From Carnegiea gigantea (Eukaryota; Streptophyta; Magnoliopsida; Caryophyllales; Cactaceae), in the NCBI GenBank assembly GCA_029747015.1, contig JAKOGI010000054.1, forward strand, positions 457,501-521,500: 64,000 nucleotides of DNA, in the 5' to 3' direction. Of the stretch, positions 11,895 to 22,480 are shown one piece after another (within the stretch, counting starts at the first letter, position 1; each line of letters opens with the position of its first letter). The notes beneath the pieces are model-generated. The model was not told the origin of the DNA and did no database searches. It saw nothing but the letters and a program-made list of their open reading frames with translations. The translations under genes and the position numbers were made by a program.

Positions 11895-11907
11895 GACTCT
11901 GATACCA
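11895..11907 (-). promoter_or_regulatory. viral minus-strand primer-binding site (tRNA-Met)
   Basis: TGGTATCAGAGTC on the minus strand, complementary to the 3' end of plant initiator tRNA-Met, as in all caulimovirids. It lies 100 bases upstream of the first viral ORF and conventionally marks the genome start. Confidence 0.8.
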
Positions 11908-11935
11908 GATGAAAGAGAATGTCGAGATCTAATAG

Positions 11936-12187
11936 GGAGCAAAAAACCACAAACACAATTTTAGAATTTTTGAAAGTAAGTTTTTAAATATTGGGGTTAA
12001 ATTGTAAATTTTTAAAAGTTTAGGGGTTTTTTTGCAATTTAAAAGGGTCTGTAAATTATTATACCCAATCTTTAGGGCTTCAGAAATTATTATACCCAAA
12101 CTTGAATGGATCCGTAAATATGTTTCCAAACAGGTCGGGTCTAGAAATGATTACACCAAAATACGATGGCTCGAGGTGCAATTCTTC
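11936..12187. other. spacer between viral end and repeat B
   Basis: AT-rich, with a short repeated phrase (AAATTATTATACCCAA at about 12053 and 12089). No gene is seen. Confidence 0.4.
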
Positions 12188-12798
12188 TGTCTCAAAATAC
12201 ATTAGTTTGCATAATAAAGACTTCTAAGTCTAGTGGTGTTATATATTGCTACTTGTTCGTCAATACCATTAGAGTTCGAGTGACTAACAAATCTTTGTAC
12301 TAGAATTTCAATATATATGCCCCTTCCCCATGGGATAGGAAAAACCTAATTGAGCTTTCCTTGTAAAGACCTACCAGGCTGACCCAATTAACTACAATGC
12401 TTTTCTAATTTTGAAAATCACAATTGTATATTTTATTGAAATCTTAAAGTTTAAATTAACTAAAACAAACAGCGATATGTACGGTGGTTGATTTTTCTAC
12501 TTTTAGTGAAGAAGAAAGAATCCAAATTAATTAAAGTCACATTATTATTGGTCCATAACAGATGTGATTTTGTTAATTTTAATTTAAAATTTGTTTAGTT
12601 GGTGAGCATTCATTACAATTCTACGAGTTTGAAGCCTCGTCAAACAAATTGTACTAATTCTGAAGATATCTTCATTATAAATATATATATTAGGTGGTGG
12701 TTATTGAATATTAACCAAGTATATACACCATATGTTAGGTTTGATGTGGGCACATACACACAGTTATTGGTGTGATGTTGTTTTTCAGACTTAATTCT
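12188..12798 (+). repeat. direct repeat, copy B (right of pararetrovirus)
   Basis: Same-orientation partner of 4425-5061. It matches from the phrase CTCAAAATAC to CAGACTTAATTC with scattered substitutions and lacks about 25 bases present in copy A. The two copies diverge completely outside the matched segment. Confidence 0.85.
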
Positions 12799-13350
12799 TC
12801 ATTGACAAGTTGAGAGAGAACGCCAATAGTTAACAAACAACCACTTAAATTTAATATATGGTGCTTAATTAACATCGTTGATAGGGTCCAAAATTTAATT
12901 AACTTGAAATTATGGCTTCCAAATTGCATGTCCTTTTACCTACGACAAGAAGATCTTTGTACGTAGCCCAAAATCATAGGAAACTAATTTGACATTAGCT
13001 TTCGTGGTCCAATGGTGTAAATGAAACTCTCAATTGCGACAGAGAAATTTCTGTTTGATAGAAGAATTAACATAATAATTAATGAATTTTTATGATTAAT
13101 TTCATCAAGTACTTTTCCTAAAAGATATATTTAAAATTATATTAAAAAACCACTATTCAATAATTTCACCGCATATCACACATTTGTTTACTCAAGGTTT
13201 GAGGAGTCTCCAACCTTCTTAACGTTTGTTAACAAAAATTTTCTTCTATGCCCATTGATTGACGATACCTCTGCCTCTATTCCCTCTATAAATGGTTGTA
13301 TTGCTACTTTTCTTTTCTTTTCTATAATTAGATGTCAACTTGTTTGTCAT
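12799..13350. other. AT-rich intergenic DNA
   Basis: No coding, RNA or clear transposon signal is seen. Confidence 0.4.
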
Positions 13351-13733
13351 TAGGGGTGGGCAGGCCGGACCGGGTTAGAGCTGACCTGTTTACAAAGTGG
13401 ATTGGGCTGGACCAATTCATGGCAGTCCGCTTTTGACCTATTTTAATATGGAATAAACTTGCATAAAAAAACTATGTATAAGAATTACTGTTATGTATAA
13501 AACATTGGTAATAAACTTAACTAGTTGGAACATGTAAATTAGTAGTAGTTGAAAAATTAATGGGTCACTCAATAGGCTGTTAATGGGCCGATCCCATCTA
13601 GCCCATTAATATGTCTTAATAGGCCGACTTACTATTGATCCAATCCATTAATTACCCGACCATTTATTAGCCCTATTTTAAACAGGTCAGCTCGCTTGAT
13701 CCAATGGATACCCAACCCGTTGCCCAACCCCTA
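13351..13733. mobile_element. hAT-type MITE
   Basis: Ends TAGGGGTGGGCAGG and, inverted, TAGGGGTTGGGCAAC form imperfect terminal inverted repeats. Flanks TTTGTCAT (13343-13350) and TTTGTTAT (13734-13741) match at 7 of 8 positions, as expected for an aged 8-bp hAT duplication. The element is 383 bp with no ORF. It lies about 310 bp past the BURP gene's stop codon, downstream on the minus strand. Confidence 0.75.
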
Positions 13734-13862
13734 TTTGTTATCTATGTTACTTGAAGGCCGCTTAGAAATGGTGATGATCAAGTCAAAGAAGCTGGGAGAA
13801 GAAGGGTGCGGAGTCACATGGAGCTTGAAAAATACTGGAATACAAGAAAAATCAAACTTCAA

Positions 13863-13868
13863 TTTATT
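13863..13868 (-). terminator. candidate poly(A) signal for the BURP gene
   Basis: AATAAA on the minus strand, about 180 bases beyond the stop codon of the BURP gene. Positionally plausible; plant poly(A) signals are degenerate. Confidence 0.4.
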
Positions 13869-14046
13869 GATAAATTACAGAAACATATATATAGTCCATA
13901 GGCGTATATCAGTCATCACATATGAATGTATCAATGCCGAAGAGGCACATAAGCAAATAATTATTGACACACCAAATAAAACTAAGGGATCACTCTATAA
14001 TCCAATGTCCCTTTTCTGTGTGGTAGAAGTTAAAGGTATGAGAAAG

Positions 14047-16792
14047 TCATTTGCGAACCCAAACTATGTGGTCCTCAGGAAGGAAATGGCAGACAGGAAC
14101 ACTCCCTGGCTCAACCTTAAGCACTTGGAAGGCCAAGTGCTTAGGGTTCCATTTCGACGTGTCAGCGTGGCATACAACTGCGGCCTTAACCTTGGCCCCA
14201 TTGGCGCCTACCAAGGAAACCACATAGGTCTTGGTTGCCATGGTTTTGTGGCAATAGAACACGGCATATGCATAGTTTTGCTTGTGGCAAACCACAGAGT
14301 CTGAGCCTGGCACCGCCTTCACCCCAGTGAAGGCGTACTTCTGCATGGGGGTCTCCTTCTCTACATGGGTGGAGACCACTGCACCCACCTCATTCCCTAG
14401 CTTGGAGGCGGTGAAGTCAAGCATCGCCTCCAAGGAGGTGGCGCAGTATTTCTCCTCCCCTTCGATGCCCTTCTCCTCACATTCCCTAACAGTCTCCTTG
14501 ATCACCTCAGCCTCCTGGGACTCAGGTGCCAGGTCAAACTGGGTCAGGATCTCGGGGATCTTGTCAGAGGAGAAGGGAATAGACTTGGCCACATCGCGGG
14601 GGAGGAAGGTGGCTCCATTGGTGGTCTTGGTGAAGTGCAAGGTCATCTGGGTTCCAGGTTTGAGATCCTTCTCCAAGAAGAACAGGGCTACGTTAGGGTT
14701 ATCATGGAGTTGGGTCTCAGAGGCGGCATAGTTATAATCAAAGGGGCTCCCCTGCCCAGGGACCTTAACCGTGGCATGCTTCCCCTTCCCACTTGCATGG
14801 ACCGACACTCCTGTGCTGCCAACATGCACATCAACTCCACCTTTGCCGGGTTTCCCAGCGTTCACATCAACACCTCTATTTCCAACATGAACATCAGCAC
14901 CTTTGCCTGGTTTTCCGGCATTTACATCAACTCTTCCATCACCAACATGAACATCAGCGCCTTTGCCTGGTTTGCCGGCATTCACGTGAACTCCGTTGTT
15001 GCCAACATGGACGTTAGCGCCTTTACCTGGTTTACCGGCCTCCACATCAACTCCACCAGCGCCGACGTTAACATGGCTGCCTTTGCCTGGTTTCCCTGTG
15101 TTCACATCGACTCCATTGCTTCCAACGCTAACACTGGTGTCAGCATCTGGTATTGTTGTTTAGCATGCATGAGAAAGTTAGTTTTAAGGTGCTGGAATTA
15201 GAGGTGGGCAAAAATCAAAAATGACCTGACACAATTATCGATCCGAAATCAACACAAAGTTAAGTAGGTTTGGGTAAGAATTTTCAACCCGTTTAATTAA
15301 ATAAATTAGCGCATTCAACCTCGTTTAATTAAATGAGTTACATTCATATCGAGATTCTCAATATGCAGAAGTATTTATTTAACCTGTTTAAGCAATGTGT
15401 TAAATAAGTTAACTTATTTTTTCATTTGTCATTTATCAATTTACTTTTTATTAGAAAATTAAGAATATAATTTTTTTTTTAAAAATGTGAATCATGATGA
15501 ATCGGGGGAATTTTAAAAAGAAATTGTTTAATTTAATATGCAAACTTAATTTTTAACGTTGTAATTACATATTAGTTGTGTAAATGGTTATTTGGATGAC
15601 TAATTAAGCTCGACTTATTTATATTAAATGGGTCAAACGGATCAACCCATTTAAAAATCAAACGGTTACAGGGTCAAGTTTTTTCAACCCATTTAATAAA
15701 CAGGTTAAATTTAGGTTAAAGAATTCTCAATCCATTTAAGTTTGGCACAAAGCTGAGCTCAACATGACCCTCTAGCTAAAATGTATTGAACTAGTAGATT
15801 TCTACAAGGAATTAGCATATATTTTCACAAGTGATGTATTGGTTAATTTTCACAACTAATGAAGACAAAAAGTAAATTTAATGGGTCTAATACAAATCTA
15901 TAAAATTATTGAAATTTATGTATGGCTACTCATGATGTAATGTAAGATTAAGCCATTGTATTCTTGCCCTGTTAAAAGTCATGTTGGAGAATAGCAAGAA
16001 CAAAAAGGGTCTTATATGAGATTTAATTAGAATATTTAGCATGTATAAATTCACAATGGTATTCTTTTTTTTTAAAAATTTTTTGGTGGGAGAATAGCAT
16101 GTATGAGATTTAATTAGGATAATTGGCATATATGTGTGGTTCTTGTAAATAGACCAAAACCATCTGATGTAGAATATGCAAGTTGTCAATTACACCAACA
16201 AAAGATTGTCCTCTTTTTTTTTTTTTTTTTGGGTGAAAAAGATTGTGTTGATTAGAGACTCCTAGATATGCCAACTACAAACTCAAGCAATAAAGCTAGA
16301 ACTAATTCTTTACTCACCAGATTGCAAAGAGTCCTGGATGGCCTTAGGCATGGGAGTGTTAGGCAACAATTCCTTCCAATATTCTTGTGGGGATAGAGCT
16401 GCATGGCTCGTCACCACAAGCCCAACCTATAAAAAGAATATCAAAATTAAGAACAAATAAATCAAAATTAAAAACAGAAAAACTCAAAGATATACTAATG
16501 AATATTAAGACGACTAAAAATTGGATGTTGTGGAATAGAATATCGCTAGTTGGAGAAGCGTAAAGAGTTTTAATTAAGATTTAAATTAAGGTATACGTTA
16601 AACTCCTAGTGAAACAGATTAGACGCTTGACACTAATACAAATACCACAACCTTAACTAAATACATATTTTAAATTAACGACAGTCTTAATAATAGCCGA
16701 ACAACTAAACATGCAATTAAATTCAAACAATAATAGAAGAGTGAAGAGCTTACAAAGAAGATTCCAAGCAGGAGAGAGAAGTGGGATTTCAT
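14047..16792 (-). CDS. BURP-domain protein, RD22-like (three exons)
   Basis: Coding exons on the minus strand are 16792-16754, 16426-16318 and 15146-14047, joined by GT-AG introns with phases that fit, giving 415 residues. Exon 1 encodes MKSHFSLLLGIFF, a signal-peptide start. Exon 2 carries the RD22-type segment YWKELLPNTPMPKAIQDSL. Exon 3 has about five 20-residue repeats built on AGKPGKGADVHVG and then the BURP domain. The BURP signature is complete: CH-x10-CH-x25-CH-x25-CH, ending CHFLPEDHIVWV. RD22-like BURP proteins are apoplastic/cell-wall proteins, often induced by drought and abscisic acid (family knowledge). The length is typical and no stop or frameshift is seen, so the gene looks functional. 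Intron 2 contains a MITE (15199-15774). Confidence 0.92.
15147..16317 (-). other. intron 2 of the BURP gene
   Basis: Donor G|GTGAGT at 16317 and acceptor CAG| at 15147. Almost half of the intron is a hAT-type MITE. Short A/T homopolymers occur near 16060 and 16215. Confidence 0.85.
15199..15774. mobile_element. hAT-type MITE inside BURP intron 2
   Basis: The left end is TAGAGGTGGGCAAAA and the right end, inverted, TAGAGGGTCATGTTG. Flanks GCTGGAAT and GCTAAAAT match at 6 of 8, fitting an old hAT target duplication. The interior repeats phrases such as AACCCGTTTAATTAAA. No ORF. It lies about 50 bases from the exon 3 acceptor. Confidence 0.6.
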
Positions 16793-16933
16793 TGTTACTC
16801 TTGTTATATGTTGAGATCCAACGATAGAAAATAGCTTAGAGAGATAGGAAGTGAGAGAAGATGGATTTGAAGAAAAATTAAACCTAAGAAGTACTTAATG
16901 ATTCTTGGGCAGCAAATGGATTAGGGAAGCAAG

Positions 16934-16941
16934 TATTTATA
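16934..16941 (-). promoter_or_regulatory. TATA box of the BURP gene
   Basis: TATAAATA on the minus strand about 140 bases before the start codon. Further upstream lie an ACGTG core (16993-16997), CATGCATG-type RY motifs (about 17131-17147) and a G-box CACGTG (17211-17216). These occur in ABA- and seed-responsive promoters and fit an RD22-like gene, but they are only motif matches. Confidence 0.55.
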
Positions 16942-18430
16942 AGGGTTTGTGGTACTGAGACGAATATAGAATATTGGTGTCAATTGAGCGGTCACGTTGC
17001 TTGTTCTTTTGGGTAATTTCTGAGATCTTTGTTTGGAAGTCTCTGGCAGCAATAGAATCCAGAAGAAGGTAGGGGGAGAGGATTTGCTTCTTCTCACAAG
17101 TTTTTACAACATTTTAGCATACTGCATGGCCATGCATGCATGCATGAAATATGCTTGGGTCTACCGTACATTCGTTATTCAATAAATAATAGTGTGCATC
17201 CCGTGCTTTGCACGTGTATATGTTGAAGGTTTACAGTGTTATCATCTTTTTAAGGTATTTGTAGTTTAATCGTAATATTATAGTATATTTTATTTTTTAC
17301 ATATAGTTTGGATTTATATGCATACACAATAATTATGCATTACTTTATTAATGTTAATGTGTTGTGCATTTCTACATTTTTAGTGTGCTTAGGTACGTTA
17401 TTTTCATTGTTATAACTGTTATAATTTACATTGATTTTCTGACTATTATTATCCCTGCACAAGGTTTGTAACCACCAAAATAATTATATAAAATATTAAT
17501 ACTTTTGTTCTTATTTTATTACATGCCAAAGTCATTTTTGACTTCTCAAACCCTATAAATAATAGAGTACATAAATCTTCAATTATTACTATTAACAAAT
17601 TAAATTTAATTGTAAAACATTTTTTATGTTTAAGAATGGTTTGAGTAAAAGCATACATTAAATACTTAATACTATTTTTATTTTAATTTAGAAGTAACAA
17701 TTAATAATGGACTAATTAAAATTAAGAAAAAAAAAGCCAACAGTATTGCAACACTTGTCAATCATACACCAATCTATTCAGTTTTATATTATATATACGA
17801 TGATATGATTCGACAATTGATTAATTTCAATTAGAAATATGAGTTCATTAATGTTTTATTTTAGATGGGGTTTCACATTGTTTGAATTTAGTTTTGTTCA
17901 GGTGCGAATATGCAATCTAACTAGTGTTTTGTGTGGTATAGGTTCTGATATAGTGGTATGGGTTTGAATTTGAATGACTAATTCTTGGTGTCATCAGTCT
18001 TGCTAAAATACAATTTGGGATGATTTAAATATAACAACCTTATATAGAAGAAGAAAATCTAACGGAACACATGATTAAAGACCCCAAAAAATAACCTTAT
18101 TTTACTTACTTTTGTTTCTCTTGTATTTATGATTAATTCGTATCTATTTATGGCCCTTCACAGTACCCAATTTTATTACATGTTGTATTTGATGGCCATT
18201 TAAGTTGATAGGCTAATACGCCTACTAGCTATTTTTTCATGCACTATAGAGCAATTAACAATGAATCAACTAGCTAATTATTTGTGGGTGTCCAACACGC
18301 CTCGTAAAGTCCTGGATAGTTATTACTGATAATTGGATTCCAATCCCATCTATATCAACCTTTCAGCTTCATCTACCCCCAAAAAAACTAATTACCAAAA
18401 AATAACTTGTTCTATGAACCGGTCATCACC
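16942..18430. other. upstream region and intergenic DNA
   Basis: Contains the probable promoter of the BURP gene up to about 17220. Beyond that it is AT-rich DNA with no supportable gene. Confidence 0.4.
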
Positions 18431-18433
18431 CTT

Positions 18434-18492
18434 GCATGTATGTATGTATGTATGTCCATATATGTGCATGCGCACATACACATGCACACGTG

Positions 18493-18543
<51 letters not shown>
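18434..18543. repeat. compound microsatellite (ATGT)n-(TA)n-(TG)n
   Basis: Tetranucleotide ATGT repeats near 18434-18455 are followed by TA repeats (18492-18518) and TG repeats (18519-18543). Open frames across it are artefacts. Confidence 0.95.
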
Positions 18544-18549
18544 TTTTTT

Positions 18550-20480
18550 GATCCTTAATTTCACAGGAGTTTATTATTGGCCCGATAAAAAGGAGTAAAA
18601 CACTCTTCCACGATGGATTTTGATCATTCACGAGCTTCTAACTCGAGACATTACTTCTAAGAAACAAATGCTAAATCACTTTGATAAACTTGTATTGGTC
18701 CAGGATATATTAATATAAGAGGACTCTTTCTATACAAACTGGATGGATTGAATGGCTTGCTAAATTTGGTCATGTGATGTTCAATCTAAAACTCAACTAA
18801 GCCTGCATCATTGAATAAGAAAGCCAAGCAGAACTTCGCCAAGGCTCCTTATTTAGACTCATCAATTCGGCGGATGGTTGAATACGGGTCAAGTGTATTT
18901 GGGTTTGGGGAAAATACGGATTGGGTGTATTTTAGGTTCAGGTAAAATAAGAACGGGCGCATTTCGGTTATACGACTTTCGGGTAGATCCAATGGTTTTA
19001 GAGCGCCTTTTTCGTGAGTTGCTTTTTTTAATTAAAATTAAAGACTCAACATATTTAAAACTTAAAATTCTTTTTATTTAATAAAAAGTTATTGTAATTG
19101 TAATTTTTTTTAATAGAATATTAAAGATATTGAAAGTTTTCATTAGTATGTACGTGCATCATTATCAGCGGCCGTTGCGCCGAGCCCTGTGAGTTGGGCC
19201 ATGTGAGTCGGTCCGTGGACTAAAATATGGTTAGTAATGAATCAAGTATTTTATGAGTTAGCCCGTCTAATGGATGTTAACGTGTTGAAGTGATTCGATC
19301 CACTAGTAACACATTTAATTTTTCGGATATTTGTGTGAACTAACTTTCCATTATTTAACCAAGTACATTTGATTAGTGAATTGATCCTGACTCGAAGAAG
19401 AGTTGGCCCATTAGCCAACACTACCATCATAATTGGAGACCAATTAAAATAAAAACCAAGTAAAAGGGCATTGGAGAAATGTAAGATATTACAATTATGT
19501 TTCAATTAAAATATCAAAATTTTCAGATTATTATAGAGTAGCATTATTTAAAATATAAGAAACATGTACATTTCAGTTCAATTTTGTCTAAAATGATGAA
19601 ACTATTGTATGGACAACAACGAAAGCATACTTTGCACTCATACTGCTGATATTGATCCCAAATGGAACAACAAAATATAAATAAATAAAATGATTTTGGC
19701 TTGCCATCTGCATCGTCTATGTCATATCTGTTTGGCTGGTGATAATGTTTCAACATCTAAAATTAATTAATTGCATTTTGCAGTTACGATAATTAAGAGG
19801 GCATGTTATGTATCGGGTACAACTGGCTTTCTCCTAGAAATGGGAGAAGAGGAGCAAGTCAAAGACTTAAATTCGTGGTTAATGTCTTGCACAGGGGTTA
19901 AGAGATTCATTGGCTCTCCTAAACTTGCCTTGTTTAAGTTAATTCAATCAAAATGACACAAATACTCCCACTCTGACAGAGAAAGAGAGAGCGAGACAGA
20001 GAGAGAGAGAGAGGGGTCAGTGTCAAAATATATTGGGCAAGTAACGTGGAAAATTCTTGCTTGTAATTCATTTGTGTCATGACAATGACATGCGATTCGG
20101 TAAGGTTCTGGCGTGTATAACTTGTTGCACAAATTTGTCAGCAAAATAAGAAGATAGTTTTGTTTATTGCATGGCACAAATGACTGACATGTAGATGCAT
20201 TTAGCAGAGGCAGGAAACTTATGTTGTCAATCCTAGTTTACAACATTAGTGTACAATCCACATTTTTATAATAGAACATTCTTTGGTGAGACGAGTTTTG
20301 GATAATTTTTAGTGAATAGTAGTGTAGTATTTGGTAAAAAAAACTACATAAAAATTACTACTCTTTAATCTAGGATCTTTAGCACCTTTGCCTACACCAC
20401 GAGGGATTATCGTGTAGGACGGATGGGTCATTGGGAGGGGAGATGAAAGAGCGGTTGAGTTCATTTTCTGTTATTGTTAA
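18550..20480. other. intergenic DNA with decayed repeats
   Basis: About 18870-19280 contains phrases like TACGGGTCAAGTG, GGTTCAGGTAAA and GAGTTGGGCCATGTGAGTC, resembling decayed MITE interiors. A GA-rich tract lies at about 19976-20013. A 61-codon ORF at 19771-19956 has no recognisable family. No gene is supported. Confidence 0.35.
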
Positions 20481-20483
20481 GTA

Positions 20484-20484
<1 letters not shown>

Positions 20485-20529
<45 letters not shown>
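20485..20529. repeat. (TTA)n microsatellite
   Basis: About fifteen consecutive TTA units. Confidence 0.95.
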
Positions 20530-20530
<1 letters not shown>

Positions 20531-20812
20531 GCTCCAAAAATCATTTTTAAAAGGTATTTTAGTCAATTAGTTAGGGGTCTATTTTTTGTAAATCATCTAG
20601 ATAATTGAGTCAACAACAGATCAAATCAATAAGAAACTGACATATTTAGAGTATGCTAAATGTGCAGCTTGAGGGGGTCATCCATTAACGAACATTTTAA
20701 TGACTCAATATTTTTGTCAGCATATCTATCATATATAGTAATATAAATAGTACACTTGATCAAGTTTATTGCAAACAATTTTATATGCTACAATTATTAT
20801 TACTAGTTTGTA

Positions 20813-20830
20813 CCCGTACTCTTGCACGGG
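20813..20830 (-). other. Helitron 3' terminal hairpin
   Basis: A 7-bp stem with a 4-base loop, GC-rich in otherwise AT-rich DNA, 6 bases from the CTAG end. This is the expected Helitron termination signal. Confidence 0.75.
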
Positions 20831-21697
20831 CCATTTAAATTTTAAAATATAACTTAGGTATAATTAGTTCTAAAATGAAAAAGAAATAATTTGATATTCT
20901 AAATAATTAATTTTAATTAACAATGTAAATAGTAAAAAGTTGTTCTTATCATAATGTTCTATTTCAATAGAAAAATTAATGTATTCAATTCCTCAAAAGC
21001 ACATCAGAAGGATATTAGGTATGAATTTGGATAGAGATGTTGCAAATTTCAAAAAATACATAATGTATAGCAATGATAATATGATAAAATTATACAATAA
21101 AAAATACAATATAGATAATTAAATATATAAATAAAGCAAAATATTAAGGAGTAGAATTAAAATGAAAGAATGCACAATAACTAATACCCAAAAAGAGTAA
21201 AACATTAAAGATTTTATTATAAATTTAACTCTCACCTTCTTAAACTTTGAAACTATTTTTTTTTCTTTATATCTTATTTTTAAAACTCGGAAAAGTCAAA
21301 AAGACTATCTTTAATATGATCCTCTAATTTTTTTGTTTTTTAAAATGTGATCCTATACAAAGCTAGCTTAGGGTGTGAGCCTCAAGGGTTTGAAGGTTTA
21401 TGGTTGGTTTGAAGATTTATAACTTGTGGGTTTAAGACTATTGTTTGGGTTTAGGATTTAATGTGCTCTTTGATTTAATGTTCATATGTTTATCGAGATT
21501 TTATACTGCTCCTACTGATATGTAGTTTAATACTTACACAGGTTAAAATATAAGATAAGCGCTTGAACTATTGACCTTTCGTAATACTCGAGACCAAAAC
21601 TTATGCATTGGAATTTCTAAGATCCTAATGTTAGAAGTTTCAAGAGTCTTTCCTCTCTATTTACTGCAACTTTATTGATCAATAATGCAATTGTATA

Positions 21698-22480
21698 TAT
21701 TGTTATATAATGTTCATGTAATATATTTTAGTTATTTTTATTATAAAAATTCACAGAATAAGTACTATAGATAGCTATTATTTTCTCTTCTCTAGAAGTA
21801 AAATATTTAAAATTAATTATCTCCATTTTTTCTTTTTTTGAATAGGAAAACAATCCTATGTTATTGTCAAAAAACAAGGAATTATGAGTTGAATAATAAA
21901 AGTAAGTCATATCTTGTATTACAAATAATTAATCTTAATATTTAAATATTAAAACTAATTAAAATTACCATTTAGAATATAGCAGTGAACTCCAAATAAA
22001 TAAAACACATCTTCTAATTTTTACTATATATACTACTTATAAATTATTTTACTTTTTATTATTAGGATTCATAGATATCTTTATATAATAAATTAGTTAT
22101 ATAATCTTCATGTAATATGTTTTAGTTGTTTTTATCATAAAAATTCACAGAATAAGTACTGTAGATAGTTATTATTTTCTCTTCTCTAGAAATAAAATAT
22201 TTAAAATTAATTATCTCCTTTTCTTCTTCTTTTTTTTTTTTTAATATGAAAACAATCCTATGTTATTGTCAAAAAAAAAAAAAAAAATTTATGAGTTGAA
22301 TAATAAAAGTAAGTCATATCTTGTATTACAAATAATTAATCTTAATATTTAAATATTAAAACTAATTAAAATCATCATTTAGAATATAACAGTGAACTCC
22401 AAACAAATAAAACATATCTTCTAATTTTTACAATATATACTACTTATAAATTATTTTACTTTTATTATTAGGATTTATAG
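21698..22480. repeat. tandem duplication of about 390 bp in the Helitron
   Basis: The segment from about 21698 recurs from about 22096 with high identity (phrases AATTCACAGAATAAGTACT and AACAATCCTATGTTATTGTC in both). The copies differ in homopolymer length, including a poly-A run in the second. Confidence 0.85.

Larger units (their letters stand above)
5450..11935 (-). mobile_element. endogenous caulimovirid (pararetrovirus) insertion
   Basis: On the minus strand the order is: tRNA-Met primer-binding site (11907), capsid-like ORF, zinc-knuckle region, movement-protein-like region, aspartic protease, reverse transcriptase with YIDD, RNase H, further ORFs, then TATA box and AATAAA. This is nearly a full Caulimoviridae genome opened in or near the leader. 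Capsid before movement protein, with protease-RT-RNase H afterwards, is the arrangement known for Cavemovirus and Solendovirus rather than badnaviruses. Stop codons and frameshifts interrupt every ORF, so it is a fossil copy. Outer boundaries are approximate. Confidence 0.85.

Noticed and set aside
4425..12798. Direct repeats considered as LTRs of one 8.4-kb retrotransposon
   Set aside because: No TG/CA ends, no PBS or PPT adjoining the repeats. The viral PBS lies about 280 bases from repeat B and the coding order is viral.
13696..14304. 202-codon plus-strand ORF
   Set aside because: It begins in a MITE end and runs antisense into the BURP gene. No recognisable protein.
14282..15201. Plus-strand ORFs of 149 and 188 codons
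   Set aside because: They are antisense to the BURP exon 3. Their length comes from the GC-rich repeat array and BURP coding sequence.
17190..17216. Hairpin-like CCCGTGCTTTGCACGTG resembling a Helitron end
   Set aside because: No CTRR terminus a few bases away and no matching TC end; kept only as a possible G-box in the BURP upstream region.
18392..18631. Three overlapping short ORFs
   Set aside because: Microsatellite translations.
19771..19956. 61-codon ORF considered as a host exon
   Set aside because: No recognisable domain, splice partners or conserved motif visible.
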